A stretch of 64,000 nucleotides of DNA from assembly GCF_032714475.1 (NCBI RefSeq), contig NZ_JAWDKD010000026.1:1-64000 (forward strand), read 5' to 3'. The translations under genes and the position numbers were made by a program. This DNA is from Methanolapillus africanus (GTDB lineage Archaea > Halobacteriota > Methanosarcinia > Methanosarcinales > Methanosarcinaceae). This document shows, piece by piece, positions 51,944-60,831 of this stretch (the first letter of the stretch is position 1; every line of letters starts with the position of its first letter). Under the pieces are notes generated by a model, which was not told where the DNA came from, did no database searches, and was given only the letters and a program-made list of their open reading frames with translations.

Positions 51944-52494
51944 TCTTCCATCTCCTTCTTGACAGCGTCGTAAGCTGTTTGAATGGCCTCGGCATTTTTC
52001 CGGCCGACTTCGCCGGAGAAACGGTCGCGAACGGCGTCCTGAATGGACGGGACAGCCACTTCGCCGGTGGCCGCCGCAAAGGCGCCCAGCAAAACCGTGT
52101 TCACAATCGGAACACCAATGATATCAATCGCGATTTTGGTCGCGTCCACCGTTAAAATCCGGGCTTTCGTATCCAAATTTTTAAAAGCGCTCGCGGATTC
52201 TTTGGTGTTGATGATGAGCGCGCCGGTCGGCTTGAGACCGCCGGTCACGTTGACGACGTCAAGGAGCGTCGGATCTTGGACGATGACGTAGTCCGGTTCA
52301 TAAATTTGACTTCTGATTCGAATCGGCATGGTGTCGAGACGGGTAAACGCCTGAACAGGCGCTCCGCGGCGTTCCACACCGAAAGCCGGGAAAGCTTGAG
52401 AATATTTTCCATCGCTGAAAGCGGCAATGGAAAGAAGCTCAGCGGCCGTGACGGATCCCTGCCCGCCGCGTCCATGAATTCTGATTTCTTTCAT
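51940..52494 (-). CDS. porC: pyruvate:ferredoxin oxidoreductase subunit gamma
   Basis: 184 residues. IRIHGRGGQGSVTAAELLSI and FGVERRGAPVQAFTRL are the conserved gamma motifs. First gene of the operon; GAGGTT lies 6 bases before the ATG. The 460-bp region before it should hold the operon promoter. Confidence 0.93.
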   Translation of the reverse strand: MKEIRIHGRGGQGSVTAAELLSIAAFSDGKYSQAFPAFGVERRGAPVQAFTRLDTMPIRIRSQIYEPDYVIVQDPTLLDVVNVTGGLKPTGALIINTKESASAFKNLDTKARILTVDATKIAIDIIGVPIVNTVLLGAFAAATGEVAVPSIQDAVRDRFSGEVGRKNAEAIQTAYDAVKKEMEE

Positions 52495-52952
52495 TCTGGT
52501 AACCTCTAAAAATGATTAAGTAGGCTAAGTATCGTTTTTGAATGGTTTTTCCGTTCAGTTTTTGTTCGTTTTTCAACAAAAAAACCAAAATATCAGTCAA
52601 AATACCAATCGAAAAACCTGTCAAAAGTCACGATTTTCGACCGGGTTTTCGGGTCCGTTTTTATGAAAAAGAAGCCATTGCGGCTCGTTTTCGGTTATAT
52701 ATTGTGTGACTAATAATAATGACAAATGCTAAACTCTATCGTTCCATATTAAGCTTTTGGCGTTGGTTTACGTTTAAAAAATGAGGAAGATGAAATCCAT
52801 CTAAATATGTATTGGGGTGACATTATTTTGCTATTAAATATAATTTTTATTTTATGAAAAAGAGATTTATTTATTCAGGGGCGAAAGGTTAACAATATCT
52901 TCTAAAAACTATTCGCCAATATTCTAAAAATTATTCACCAATATTCTAAAAA
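52495..52952. other. intergenic region between porC and dus
   Basis: No gene. AT-rich, with likely por promoter sequence near 52690-52800 on the minus strand. The right end carries tandem copies of the last bases of dus (see the repeat at 52905). Confidence 0.4.
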
Positions 52953-52976
52953 TTATTTCCCAATCTTCTCAAAATA
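52905..52976. repeat. 22-bp repeats at the 3' end of dus
   Basis: The unit AAAAATTATTCACCAATATT plus CT occurs about three times, with a partial fourth. The copies run from within the last codons of dus (minus strand) across its stop codon into the spacer, so the gene end appears to have been copied. Confidence 0.6.
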
Positions 52977-53993
52977 TTTCTCCAAAACATCCACAATCTG
53001 CCCCGCCAAAACCCGTCGGCTCTCTGCAATTTCTTCGTCGTTCAAATGCCGGAGCCTTGTTTCTTTTTGAAGGCTGGCAATCTCAAGACGCATGTCTTTC
53101 GAGTGCTGCAAACCTTTTGTGAACCACTGGGCATGGGATTTGATGTTCACATGAGCATACAGATTATATGTCTCTAACAGGAAGCAATATCTTTTAAAAT
53201 CCAAAATCCGCTGCCGGAATTCTTCTTGAAAGGCCGCTTCATCTTTTGTTTCGCTTTCTTCAAAATCAGACGACAGGGCTTTTTTCATGTGTTCAAAAAT
53301 GCCGGGATTCCCGATTGCGCCCCGGCCGATCATAAATCCATCACATCCGGTTTCAATCGCCTGTTTCAAATCTTGGGGCGTAAAAATATCACCATTTAAT
53401 ATGACCGGAATCGATACGTTTTCTTTGATTTGTTCAACGGCGTTCCAATTCGCTTTTCCGGAATAACCTTGCGCTGCCGTCCGGGCGTGAACCGAAATCC
53501 AAGCGGCTCCTGCGTCTTCTAAGGATTTTGCCAACGCGACGGTTCTTTCCGTTTCCCGGTAGAGGCGGATTTTGGCGGTGACCGGCGTTTTCAGATTTTC
53601 CGATAGTTTGGCGATAATCGCCGGCGGCACAGAAGTGTCGTTGAGGAGGTAGGCGCCGCACTTGTCTTTCAGAATTTTCGGAGACGGACATCCCATATTA
53701 ATGTCAATAACCGCCGGGCGGAGTTTTTCTTCCAAACCAACGGCCGCCTCGCAAATTGAATCTGCCGACGGACCCACAATTTGAATCCCGTACGGTTTTT
53801 GATCATAAGAAATTCCCCGGTCCATCGCGAAAGAATCGCCGTTGAGAAAACCCGCCGCGTTGATCATTTCCGTGAACGTAAAGTCCGCGCCCTTCTCATG
53901 GCAAAGCATCCGAAAAGCGGGATTGGTGACGTCCGCCATCGGCGCCAAAAGAAGCGGGCGCTTGGAAAAATCAAGAATCATGCGTTTTGTCAT
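52953..53993 (-). CDS. tRNA-dihydrouridine synthase family protein
   Basis: 346 residues. FMN-dependent reduction of uridine in tRNA. LLAPMADVTNPAFRMLC at the start, the catalytic Cys in NMGCPSPKI and the following DKCGAYLL, AKIRLYRE, WISVHART and NGDIFTP/GRGAIGNP phosphate-binding loops are all present, then the helical tRNA-binding domain. Length normal. Confidence 0.87.
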   Translation of the reverse strand: MTKRMILDFSKRPLLLAPMADVTNPAFRMLCHEKGADFTFTEMINAAGFLNGDSFAMDRGISYDQKPYGIQIVGPSADSICEAAVGLEEKLRPAVIDINMGCPSPKILKDKCGAYLLNDTSVPPAIIAKLSENLKTPVTAKIRLYRETERTVALAKSLEDAGAAWISVHARTAAQGYSGKANWNAVEQIKENVSIPVILNGDIFTPQDLKQAIETGCDGFMIGRGAIGNPGIFEHMKKALSSDFEESETKDEAAFQEEFRQRILDFKRYCFLLETYNLYAHVNIKSHAQWFTKGLQHSKDMRLEIASLQKETRLRHLNDEEIAESRRVLAGQIVDVLEKYFEKIGK

Positions 53994-54400
53994 AACAATC
54001 TAAGTAATTAAACGTTTGTCAAACGGAATAAACAGTGTCAGCTCATATTTTATTATTTTTTTGTTTAGATAATTATAAAGCCGTTATAAAAATTAACCCC
54101 ATTTATAAAAATGGTATAGTTGTTTATATTTTACGAGTTAATCAGATTAACACCAATTCTCCCGTTTGTGCTTTTGATAAAACTAAAAAGTTTATGTTAT
54201 ATATTTACGGGTCATTTTGAACATGCTGATGTGACCCCTTCATATCAAAAAACGAACCGTTGTTTTTTGTTTTGCTTTTTTCGTTTTTCCGTCCCGGAAA
54301 AAACGAATCGGAAAGAAAGCCGGCAAAAATCAAGGATTCAAAAATAACATCAGCCCATAGTCCATTTACGTGGTTTTTCGAAATGAGATGGTGATTATAT
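53994..54400. other. long leader of the corrinoid fusion gene
   Basis: No gene. AT-rich promoter-like sequence at 54100-54215 (TTTATAAAAA and TGTTATATATTTA), then a leader of up to 200 bases with the hairpin at 54280-54307. Long leaders are known for methyltransferase genes of Methanosarcina. Confidence 0.45.
54280..54307 (+). promoter_or_regulatory. hairpin in the 5' leader of the corrinoid fusion gene
   Basis: TTCGTTTTTCCG and CGGAAAAAACGAA pair around TCC with one bulged A. No T-run follows, so it is more likely a leader structure than a terminator. Confidence 0.45.
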
Positions 54401-56317
54401 ATGACAAAAGAAGAAATCTTAAAAGCACTGGCTGATGCCGTTATTACAGGCGACGACGACGAAGCCGTCGAATACGCCGAAAAAGCGCTCAAAGCCGGCA
54501 TTGACCCCCAAGAAGCGATTGTGGACGGATTGGCCAAAGGAATGGCCATCATGGGCGACAAATATGAGCGCGGCGAAGCGTTCGTTCCGCACCTGATGAT
54601 CGCCTCCGCTGCCCTTTATGAAGGCATGGACGTCCTCACCCCACACATCAAAGTCGACCCGTCCAACCGCGCCGTCACCGGCGTTATCGGAACCATTGAA
54701 GGCGACGTTCACGACATCGGTAAAAACTTGGTGAAAACCATGATGGCCGCTGCCGGATTCACAATGATCGACCTCGGCAACGACGTCCCGATCGAGAAAT
54801 TCATCACAGCCGCCAAAGAAAACAAAGCCGACATCTTGTCCGTGAGCGCTTTGATGACCACCACCATGACCGGTATGGACAAAATCTCCGAGCTGCTCCT
54901 CGAAAACGGTTACCGCGACTCCTTGATCTTCATGGTCGGCGGCGCCCCGGTCTCGGAACAATACGCCAAAAGCGTTGGTGCCGACGGAACCTGTAAAGAC
55001 GCGGCCACAGCCGTCGCCTTTGCCAAAGAAAAGACATCCAAATTGGCGCCGGCAAACGAACGCTGGAGCGACGCCAAGTTGAGCATTACCAAAACCAAAT
55101 ACAAGGACGCTGTTCTCAAAAAGAAGGCTGCCTCCAAAGCCGGATCCAACATCTCGCTTGAAACCGCCAAGAAAGTCATTGCCGAATACGAAAAAGTCGG
55201 TACCAAAAAGGCGTCCAAGATGTCCCACAAGGACCGTGTCTTCGGCGCGCTCGGCGACAAAAAAGTGGACCGGCTCCCCTGCTACCCATTGGCCTGCGGT
55301 ATCACCCGTAAATTCGTGCCGGCTTCCTACAAGGAATATGCCACCAACCCCAAGGTCTTCTCGGACTCGGCTTACGCCGCCGTGAAATACTTGGATGTCG
55401 ACACCTATGTCGGTTTGACCGACTTGTCCATCACCAGCGCCGACGTCGGCGCCGGCGTTTCCTATCCGGAAGAAGACACACCGTCCACCACCGGACACTT
55501 GCACGAATACGACGACATCGTGATCCCGGAAATCAAGAAAGGAACCCGTATCTACAACCACATCCAGGCCGGCAAGCAAACGATGGAAAAACTCCACCGT
55601 GAAGAAATCAACGCGCCGTTCGTGGCCTTCCACGAAGGACCGTTGTTGACCTTGACGCAAGCCATGGGCGCCGACCGTGTTCTCCACGACATGAGCACCA
55701 ACCCGAAAGAGGTTCACAAAGCCTTGGAAAGAATCACCGAATTCGTCTGCGACATCTCCACCCAATTCTTTGAAGAAGGTGCGGCCGATGCCATTTGTGT
55801 CGACAACCTGTGGTCCAACAACGTGATCATGAGCGCCGACCAATACTGGGAATTCGACGGTAAATACGTGTACGACAGCCAGATTCCGGTCTTTAAGAAG
55901 TACAACGCACCGTACGTGATTCACAACTGTGCCGACGCGGTTCACTTCGACATCCAGATCCGCAAGTTCGGAACGGCGCTTTACAGCTACGCCTACTACG
56001 AAAAGAACAGAAGCAAGGGCTCGAAGAACTACGCTGACTTGATTCCGGCCTACTCCGACATCTGCTGTATGATGGGAGAAGTGGACCCGATTCAGTTCAT
56101 GAACAACGACGAGCAAACCTATGCCAACATCAGAAACGATACCGTCAAATTGATGGACGGGGTCCTCAACACACTCAAAGAAAACGGACGGCAGTCTAAA
56201 TACGTGATGTCGACCGGCTGTGAAGTGCCGCCGGAAGGCTCCCTCATGAGTGTGAAAACAATGGTGGACACCGTCAAAGAAGTCGGTGAAGACATGTACA
56301 AGAAAATCATCGGCTGA
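54401..56317 (+). CDS. corrinoid protein-methyltransferase fusion (MtsF/CmtA-like)
   Basis: 638 residues. Residues 1-220 form a corrinoid protein: helical cap (GDKYERGEAFVPHLMIASA) and Rossmann part with the cobalt-ligand motif DVHDIG (Asp102, His104, Gly107), SVSAL and VGGAPVS. Residues 270-638 are an MtaA/MtbA-like UroD-fold methyltransferase with zinc ligands in VIHNCADAV and STGCEVPPEG. Methanosarcina has such fusions (Mts/Cmt proteins) that move methyl groups from methylated thiols to coenzyme M, so that role is likely but not proven. GGTGAT sits before the ATG. Codon choice is strongly biased to C-ending codons compared with neighbours, suggesting high expression. Flanked by a structured leader and several downstream hairpins. 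Confidence 0.85.
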   Translation: MTKEEILKALADAVITGDDDEAVEYAEKALKAGIDPQEAIVDGLAKGMAIMGDKYERGEAFVPHLMIASAALYEGMDVLTPHIKVDPSNRAVTGVIGTIEGDVHDIGKNLVKTMMAAAGFTMIDLGNDVPIEKFITAAKENKADILSVSALMTTTMTGMDKISELLLENGYRDSLIFMVGGAPVSEQYAKSVGADGTCKDAATAVAFAKEKTSKLAPANERWSDAKLSITKTKYKDAVLKKKAASKAGSNISLETAKKVIAEYEKVGTKKASKMSHKDRVFGALGDKKVDRLPCYPLACGITRKFVPASYKEYATNPKVFSDSAYAAVKYLDVDTYVGLTDLSITSADVGAGVSYPEEDTPSTTGHLHEYDDIVIPEIKKGTRIYNHIQAGKQTMEKLHREEINAPFVAFHEGPLLTLTQAMGADRVLHDMSTNPKEVHKALERITEFVCDISTQFFEEGAADAICVDNLWSNNVIMSADQYWEFDGKYVYDSQIPVFKKYNAPYVIHNCADAVHFDIQIRKFGTALYSYAYYEKNRSKGSKNYADLIPAYSDICCMMGEVDPIQFMNNDEQTYANIRNDTVKLMDGVLNTLKENGRQSKYVMSTGCEVPPEGSLMSVKTMVDTVKEVGEDMYKKIIG

Positions 56318-56478
56318 ACTCAATAAAAAACAACGAGACAAACTCAAACATAACCGAACATAACCGAACGTAAAACAACACACCGTAAACCGTCAATCAA
56401 CCCGTGCCGGCCGGAATCGCTCACAAAAGGCTAACCTCACATTGAAAACACACTGCCTTTTGCAATCACCTTTTCCGG

Positions 56479-56521
56479 CCGCTTTAGAAAAAATCCCCCT
56501 CAATATTTTTTCTAAAAGCGG
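56479..56521 (+). terminator. hairpin 1 after the fusion gene
   Basis: CCGCTTTAGAAAAAAT pairs with ATATTTTTTCTAAAAGCGG across an 8-base loop, about 160 bp after the stop. Confidence 0.5.
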
Positions 56522-56534
56522 GAAGACCGATGAG

Positions 56535-56598
56535 AAGAGAAACAAAACGAAAGGAAACCGACGAATTGTCCCGGTTTTCCTTTTCGTTTGTTTCTCTT
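56535..56598. terminator. hairpin 2 after the fusion gene, long stem
   Basis: AAGAGAAACAAAACGAAAGG with AAACCG pairs with the mirrored strand (CGGTTTTCC to TTTCTCTT) over about 25 bp with small bulges and an 11-base loop. Starts 13 bp after hairpin 1. Confidence 0.5.
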
Positions 56599-56765
56599 AT
56601 CCCCCAACAGCGGTTTACAAAAAACAGGTTAAATCTCCATATATCTCCAAACCCCCAACCCCCAAATCAAAATCCGAAACTCTAAAACCTCAAATCTAAA
56701 CAACACACTAAAACACGAAATATCTAAAGTCTAAAATCGAAAATAGTCAAAAATCTCTCCAAAAT

Positions 56766-56800
56766 TTGAAAACCGCCGTTTGTATCCGGCGGTTTTTCAA
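56766..56800. terminator. hairpin 3 after the fusion gene
   Basis: TTGAAAACCGCCG pairs with CCGGCGGTTTTTCAA around a short loop; A/T runs on both sides. Confidence 0.55.
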
Positions 56801-56953
56801 AATATTCTTTTCAGAACATTTTGAGTTTTTGTCCTCCGGTTTCAAAAACCCGAAATCCGATTTCATTTTTATTTTTCATTTCATACCGTTAATTTTTCAC
56901 AAAATGATTGCCGGCGAATCGACCGGCTCAATTCAATAACAGGAGATGTGTTT

Positions 56954-58948
56954 ATGAATCTTGGTCTGGGAATAGACACCGGCGGAACATACACGGATGC
57001 CGTCTTGATGGATCTTTCAAGCGGCGCCGTTATCGAAAAAAGCAAAGCGTTGACAACTTATCCGGATCTCATTCTCGGAATTTCAAATGCCATCAACGGC
57101 CTGAATCCTGAAAATCTCCGGCACATCAAGTTTACGTCCGTTTCAACAACGCTCGCCACCAACACGACGCTGGAAGGCAAAGGTTATCCGACCGGTTTGA
57201 TTCTCATCGGTTATTCCGTCGCCGGCGATTTACCGGTCGACGATCTCATTGAAATCCGGGGCGGACACGACACGGACGGCAATGCGCTGGACGATCCCGC
57301 AGTCGACTTTGAATTGGTGGAAGAATTTGTGAAAAGCACGCAAAGCAAAGTGGCGTCTTACGCGATCTCCTCCTTTTTCAGCGTCCGCAATCCGGAACAT
57401 GAATTGATGGTCAAAGAATTCATTCAAAAGATGACGGATTTGCCGGTGGTGTGCGGTCACGAATTGTCCCGCGCGCTCGGCGTTTACGAACGGACGCTCA
57501 CAGCGGTTTTGAACGCGCAGCTGATTCCGGTCACGCACCAGTTCGTGAAATCCATTTCCACCGTCATGCAAGACAAAGGCATTACGTCCGGCATGATGAT
57601 TATGAAATGCGACGGCTCGCTTGTCTCGATTGACGAAGCGTTGAAGCGCCCGGTCGAATCCGTCTTTTCAGGGCCCGCTGCCAGCCTGGTCGGCGCCGCG
57701 CACCTGACCGGCAAAAGCACCTGCGTCACCATTGACGTCGGCGGCACCAGCACGGACATTTCCATGATCCAAAACGGTATTCCGTCCGTCAGCGATTCCG
57801 GCGCCATGGTCGGCGGCTGGAAAACCATGGTCCGGGCCATTCAGATGACCACGTCGGCGCTCGGCGGCGACAGCCACGTTTGGTTCTATCAAGATATTCA
57901 CATCGGTCCGCGCCGGGTCGTGCCGCTGTCGCTGGCCGCCGTTCAGTATCCGGGACTGGTTGCCAAACTCAAATGTGTGGACCGCCCGTCCGAGCGGATT
58001 TTGGACGCCGTTGTTCAAGGGACGTCCTTTTTCATCGCGTCCGGTCCGTCCACGCTCGATATCGCGCTCAGCGCCTATGAGCAAAAAGTGTACGACGCTA
58101 TTTGTTCTGAAAAGGAACCGATGTCGGTTTATGAAATTTCCGGCAAAATCGGCGACCACCCGCTGATGTTCGGCAAAGCGCTGGACGCGTTGATTTTGAA
58201 ACGCTACGTGACGCACATCGGCTTTACGCCGACGGACGCGCTTCACGTCTTGGGCGTTTATTCCAAATGGGACAACGAAGCGGCAATGGTCGGCGCTAAA
58301 ATTTTGGGCGATTACACGAACCGGAAACCGGAAGACGTTTGCGAACGCATTCGGGAAATGGTGTCCGAAAAAATGGCAACGGATCTGGCCGCCTTTTTCC
58401 TGCCGTCCTTGAGCGCCGAAGACATCCGCGCGCTGGTGCTCGGATCGGCGTTTACCAAAATGAAAATCAATATGCCGGTGGTTCTGATCGGGGCGCCCGT
58501 CATGGCGTACAGCGATAAATTGTGCGAGCTTTTGGACATTGAATTGGTTCTTCCGAAATATTTCGACGTCGGCAATGCCGTCGGCGCGCTGGTCGGGGAT
58601 GTGATTTTCCGGTCCGACGTCCTGATTCGTCCGAAATCGGTCGGTTCAAATATTTACACGTCCTTTAATGAATCCGGTAAAACGGAATACGAATCCTATC
58701 AGGAAGCGATTCTGGAAGGTAAAAAGTGGATCGAGAACCGGATTTACGCCCATATGGAAACGTATGGTTTGTCGGAAGAATCCGTTCGGATTGAGATCCG
58801 GCAAGACGAAATTAAAGCCGGCTACGCCATTGAAAAACCGCTGGAAGTCCGGTTGTTCGGCGTTGGCGTCGGCACGCCGCGCAGAATTGAAACACTGGCG
58901 GACGACTCGTCGGAAGCGGCGAAAAAAGAAAGCAGCGTCACCGTTTAA
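56954..58948 (+). CDS. hydantoinase/oxoprolinase-family ATPase (HyuA-like)
   Basis: About 664 residues. The N-terminus GLGIDTGGTYTDAVLMD and the second phosphate motif TIDVGGTSTDISMI (about 255-268) are the ASKHA ATP-binding pair of the HyuA/oxoprolinase family; ALGGDSHVW and GNAVGALVGDV are also typical. Known members open hydantoin or oxoproline rings or carboxylate ketones, but many methanogen members are uncharacterised and no HyuB partner is adjacent. ATG at 56954 follows AGGAGATG; the GTG two codons earlier lies within that site. Its position after a corrinoid methyltransferase and before a chaperonin-like gene suggests a role with the methyltransferase, for example reactivation (inference). 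Confidence 0.78.
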   Translation: MNLGLGIDTGGTYTDAVLMDLSSGAVIEKSKALTTYPDLILGISNAINGLNPENLRHIKFTSVSTTLATNTTLEGKGYPTGLILIGYSVAGDLPVDDLIEIRGGHDTDGNALDDPAVDFELVEEFVKSTQSKVASYAISSFFSVRNPEHELMVKEFIQKMTDLPVVCGHELSRALGVYERTLTAVLNAQLIPVTHQFVKSISTVMQDKGITSGMMIMKCDGSLVSIDEALKRPVESVFSGPAASLVGAAHLTGKSTCVTIDVGGTSTDISMIQNGIPSVSDSGAMVGGWKTMVRAIQMTTSALGGDSHVWFYQDIHIGPRRVVPLSLAAVQYPGLVAKLKCVDRPSERILDAVVQGTSFFIASGPSTLDIALSAYEQKVYDAICSEKEPMSVYEISGKIGDHPLMFGKALDALILKRYVTHIGFTPTDALHVLGVYSKWDNEAAMVGAKILGDYTNRKPEDVCERIREMVSEKMATDLAAFFLPSLSAEDIRALVLGSAFTKMKINMPVVLIGAPVMAYSDKLCELLDIELVLPKYFDVGNAVGALVGDVIFRSDVLIRPKSVGSNIYTSFNESGKTEYESYQEAILEGKKWIENRIYAHMETYGLSEESVRIEIRQDEIKAGYAIEKPLEVRLFGVGVGTPRRIETLADDSSEAAKKESSVTV

Positions 58949-58998
58949 GAACATATAATCAATCAAAATCAATCAAAAACAATTTGGAGGTCATTCAT

Positions 58999-60600
58999 TT
59001 GTCAACAACACTGCCGTCCGGCTTTTCAAAAGCGGCTCCTGCGCCGATTCCGGAGGAACTCATTCGGGTGCTTCAAGAGCGGTCCGTGACCGAACCGGTT
59101 GAGGAAGATCAATTGATGTTTCACATTGAAACGCTGGTGTCGGATATTTTAAAAATGGTGGCTTCCTCTTACGGTCCGCTCGGCATGAATAAGCTGATTG
59201 TGAATCCGGTCGGCGACGTTTATTTGACCAGCGACGGTAAAACCATCCTCAAAGAAATCGATATTTTGCATCCGGTCGCCGTTTCTCTCAAACGGCTCGG
59301 CCAGTCGATGGACAAATCGTGCGGCGACGGCACCAAGTATGCGCTGATTTTGGCGTGCGGGCTCCTCGTCAATGCTGTGTCCCTACTCCGAAAAAAAGTT
59401 CATCCAATGACGATCATTGACGGTTATGAACTTGCCATGGGCAAAGCCTACGAGATGTTGGAATATGTAAGCGAAGACGCCGACGAAGACATGATTTTTT
59501 CGGCCGTTAAAGCCGCCGCTTTTTCAAAAGGCATTGAAGAAGACCAAGCAGCAGAGCTTGCTGCAGCGATGATTCGAACAGTCGCCGGCATTGATCAATA
59601 TTATACGGATTCGTTTTTGGATCTGGAAGAAAACGTGAAAATTTTGAAAAAAACCGGCAGTCCCAACATTTTGACGTTTGAAGGCGTCATCTTGGACGAA
59701 ACGCCGGCCCGGGAAGATATGCCCCGGCAGATTCTGTCGCCCCGGATTTTGCTTCTCCGAAACGACGTGAAAGTCAAGAGCGGCTACCTCAATCCGGAAC
59801 ATTTCATCCGGATGGACAATCCGATGACCGCGTTTGAATTCAAAAACGCGAAAAACACTGTGGCGGAATCTTATGCCGAAAAAATTATCCGCTGTGGCGC
59901 CAACGTCGTCTTTTGTGAAGGCGAAGTGGACGCCGTGATCGAAGAAGCATTTGCCCGTCGCGATATCTTGCTCTTTAAGCGGCTCAAAGAAGTTGATTTG
60001 GATTACATCGCCCGGGCGTGCGGCGTGGAATTTTCAACCATTCTGGATGATCTGACGCCGGATGTTCTCGGATTTGCCGATGAGATTCTTGTCAAAAAAG
60101 AACGCTACGAAACGTTTGCATATTTATCGGTTCCGGGACCCGTGACGTCCGTTTTGATTCACGAGCCGGCGAAGTACGGTCTCGGCAAAATTGAAGAGGC
60201 GGCTGACGACGCGCTGAACACCGCGGCGCTTCTTTTGAGAAACCCGAACGTTGTCACCGGCGGCGGCGGAACGGAATATTTCCTGGCACGCTCCCTGCGG
60301 ATTTTTGCAAACACGCTGGAAGGAAAACAACAGCTGGCGGTCTTGGAATTTGCCAAAGCGATGGAATCGGTTCCGAAATGCCTGGCGCGAAACATCGGCA
60401 TGGACTGCGTGGATTCTATGATTCAGCTGTCAGCGATGCAGGAAGACGGCATTGACGCGCGGATTGATGTTTGCGGAAAAGTGATTGCTAACAGTCCTGC
60501 TGTATATGATTGCGCCACTGTGAAGAAATACGGGTTGGTGGCTGCGGTTGAATGTGTTTCGAATATGCTGAGGGTGGATGAAATTTTGTTAAAGAAATGA
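58999..60600 (+). CDS. divergent group II chaperonin (thermosome-like)
   Basis: About 533 residues. TTG at 58999 follows GGAGGTC by 6 bases and is preferred to a TTG at 58984 inside the ribosome site. Thermosome hallmarks: SSYGPLGMNKLIVNPVGD, SDGKTILKEIDILHP, GDGTK (about 108-112; usually GDGTTT), and VTGGGGTEYFL with an Asp-bearing helix (AADDALNT) before it. The apical domain is shorter and less conserved. Key aspartates for ATP use look kept, but the Thr run after GDGT is changed. A specialised chaperonin paralogue, 50 bp downstream of the HyuA-like gene, probably one operon. Terminator hairpin 30 bp after the stop. Confidence 0.75.
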   Translation: MSTTLPSGFSKAAPAPIPEELIRVLQERSVTEPVEEDQLMFHIETLVSDILKMVASSYGPLGMNKLIVNPVGDVYLTSDGKTILKEIDILHPVAVSLKRLGQSMDKSCGDGTKYALILACGLLVNAVSLLRKKVHPMTIIDGYELAMGKAYEMLEYVSEDADEDMIFSAVKAAAFSKGIEEDQAAELAAAMIRTVAGIDQYYTDSFLDLEENVKILKKTGSPNILTFEGVILDETPAREDMPRQILSPRILLLRNDVKVKSGYLNPEHFIRMDNPMTAFEFKNAKNTVAESYAEKIIRCGANVVFCEGEVDAVIEEAFARRDILLFKRLKEVDLDYIARACGVEFSTILDDLTPDVLGFADEILVKKERYETFAYLSVPGPVTSVLIHEPAKYGLGKIEEAADDALNTAALLLRNPNVVTGGGGTEYFLARSLRIFANTLEGKQQLAVLEFAKAMESVPKCLARNIGMDCVDSMIQLSAMQEDGIDARIDVCGKVIANSPAVYDCATVKKYGLVAAVECVSNMLRVDEILLKK

Positions 60601-60630
60601 AAATGCGGAATTTTTTGAAGAGTTTAAAGG

Positions 60631-60674
60631 AAGCGGCGCGTGAATAAAAAAATGACGCCGCTTTGTGTGTTTTT
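60631..60674 (+). terminator. hairpin plus T-run terminator
   Basis: AAGCGGCG and CGCCGCTT form a perfect 8-bp stem and are followed by TGTGTGTTTTT. It closes the chaperonin-like transcript. Confidence 0.65.
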
Positions 60675-60831
60675 AAAATATGACAGAGTGGATTTTGACG
60701 GTACGACTTTAAGTTACGAATGCAAAGCAATTATTTCAATCTCTTTGAGATATTGATATTGTTTATGATTCTTTGGGGAAAGAATTTATCGTTAAAATCG
60801 ACCTTGTTTATAACCCGTAAGTCGCACATCC

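Larger units (their letters stand above)
56318..56953. other. intergenic region with several hairpins
   Basis: No gene. It holds the three hairpins described separately and short A/C-rich direct repeats (AAACCC, CCAAAT) at 56630-56730. AGGAGATG at 56941 is the ribosome site of the next gene. Confidence 0.5.

Noticed and set aside
54419..56383. 654-codon frame opposite the corrinoid fusion gene
   Set aside because: A shadow of strongly biased codons in the real gene; His/Val/Phe-rich composition and no family motif.
60734..60760. A sixth CRISPR repeat upstream of the array
   Set aside because: Only about half the repeat matches and the distance to the next repeat (about 98 bp) does not fit a single spacer; kept only as a possible decayed fragment.
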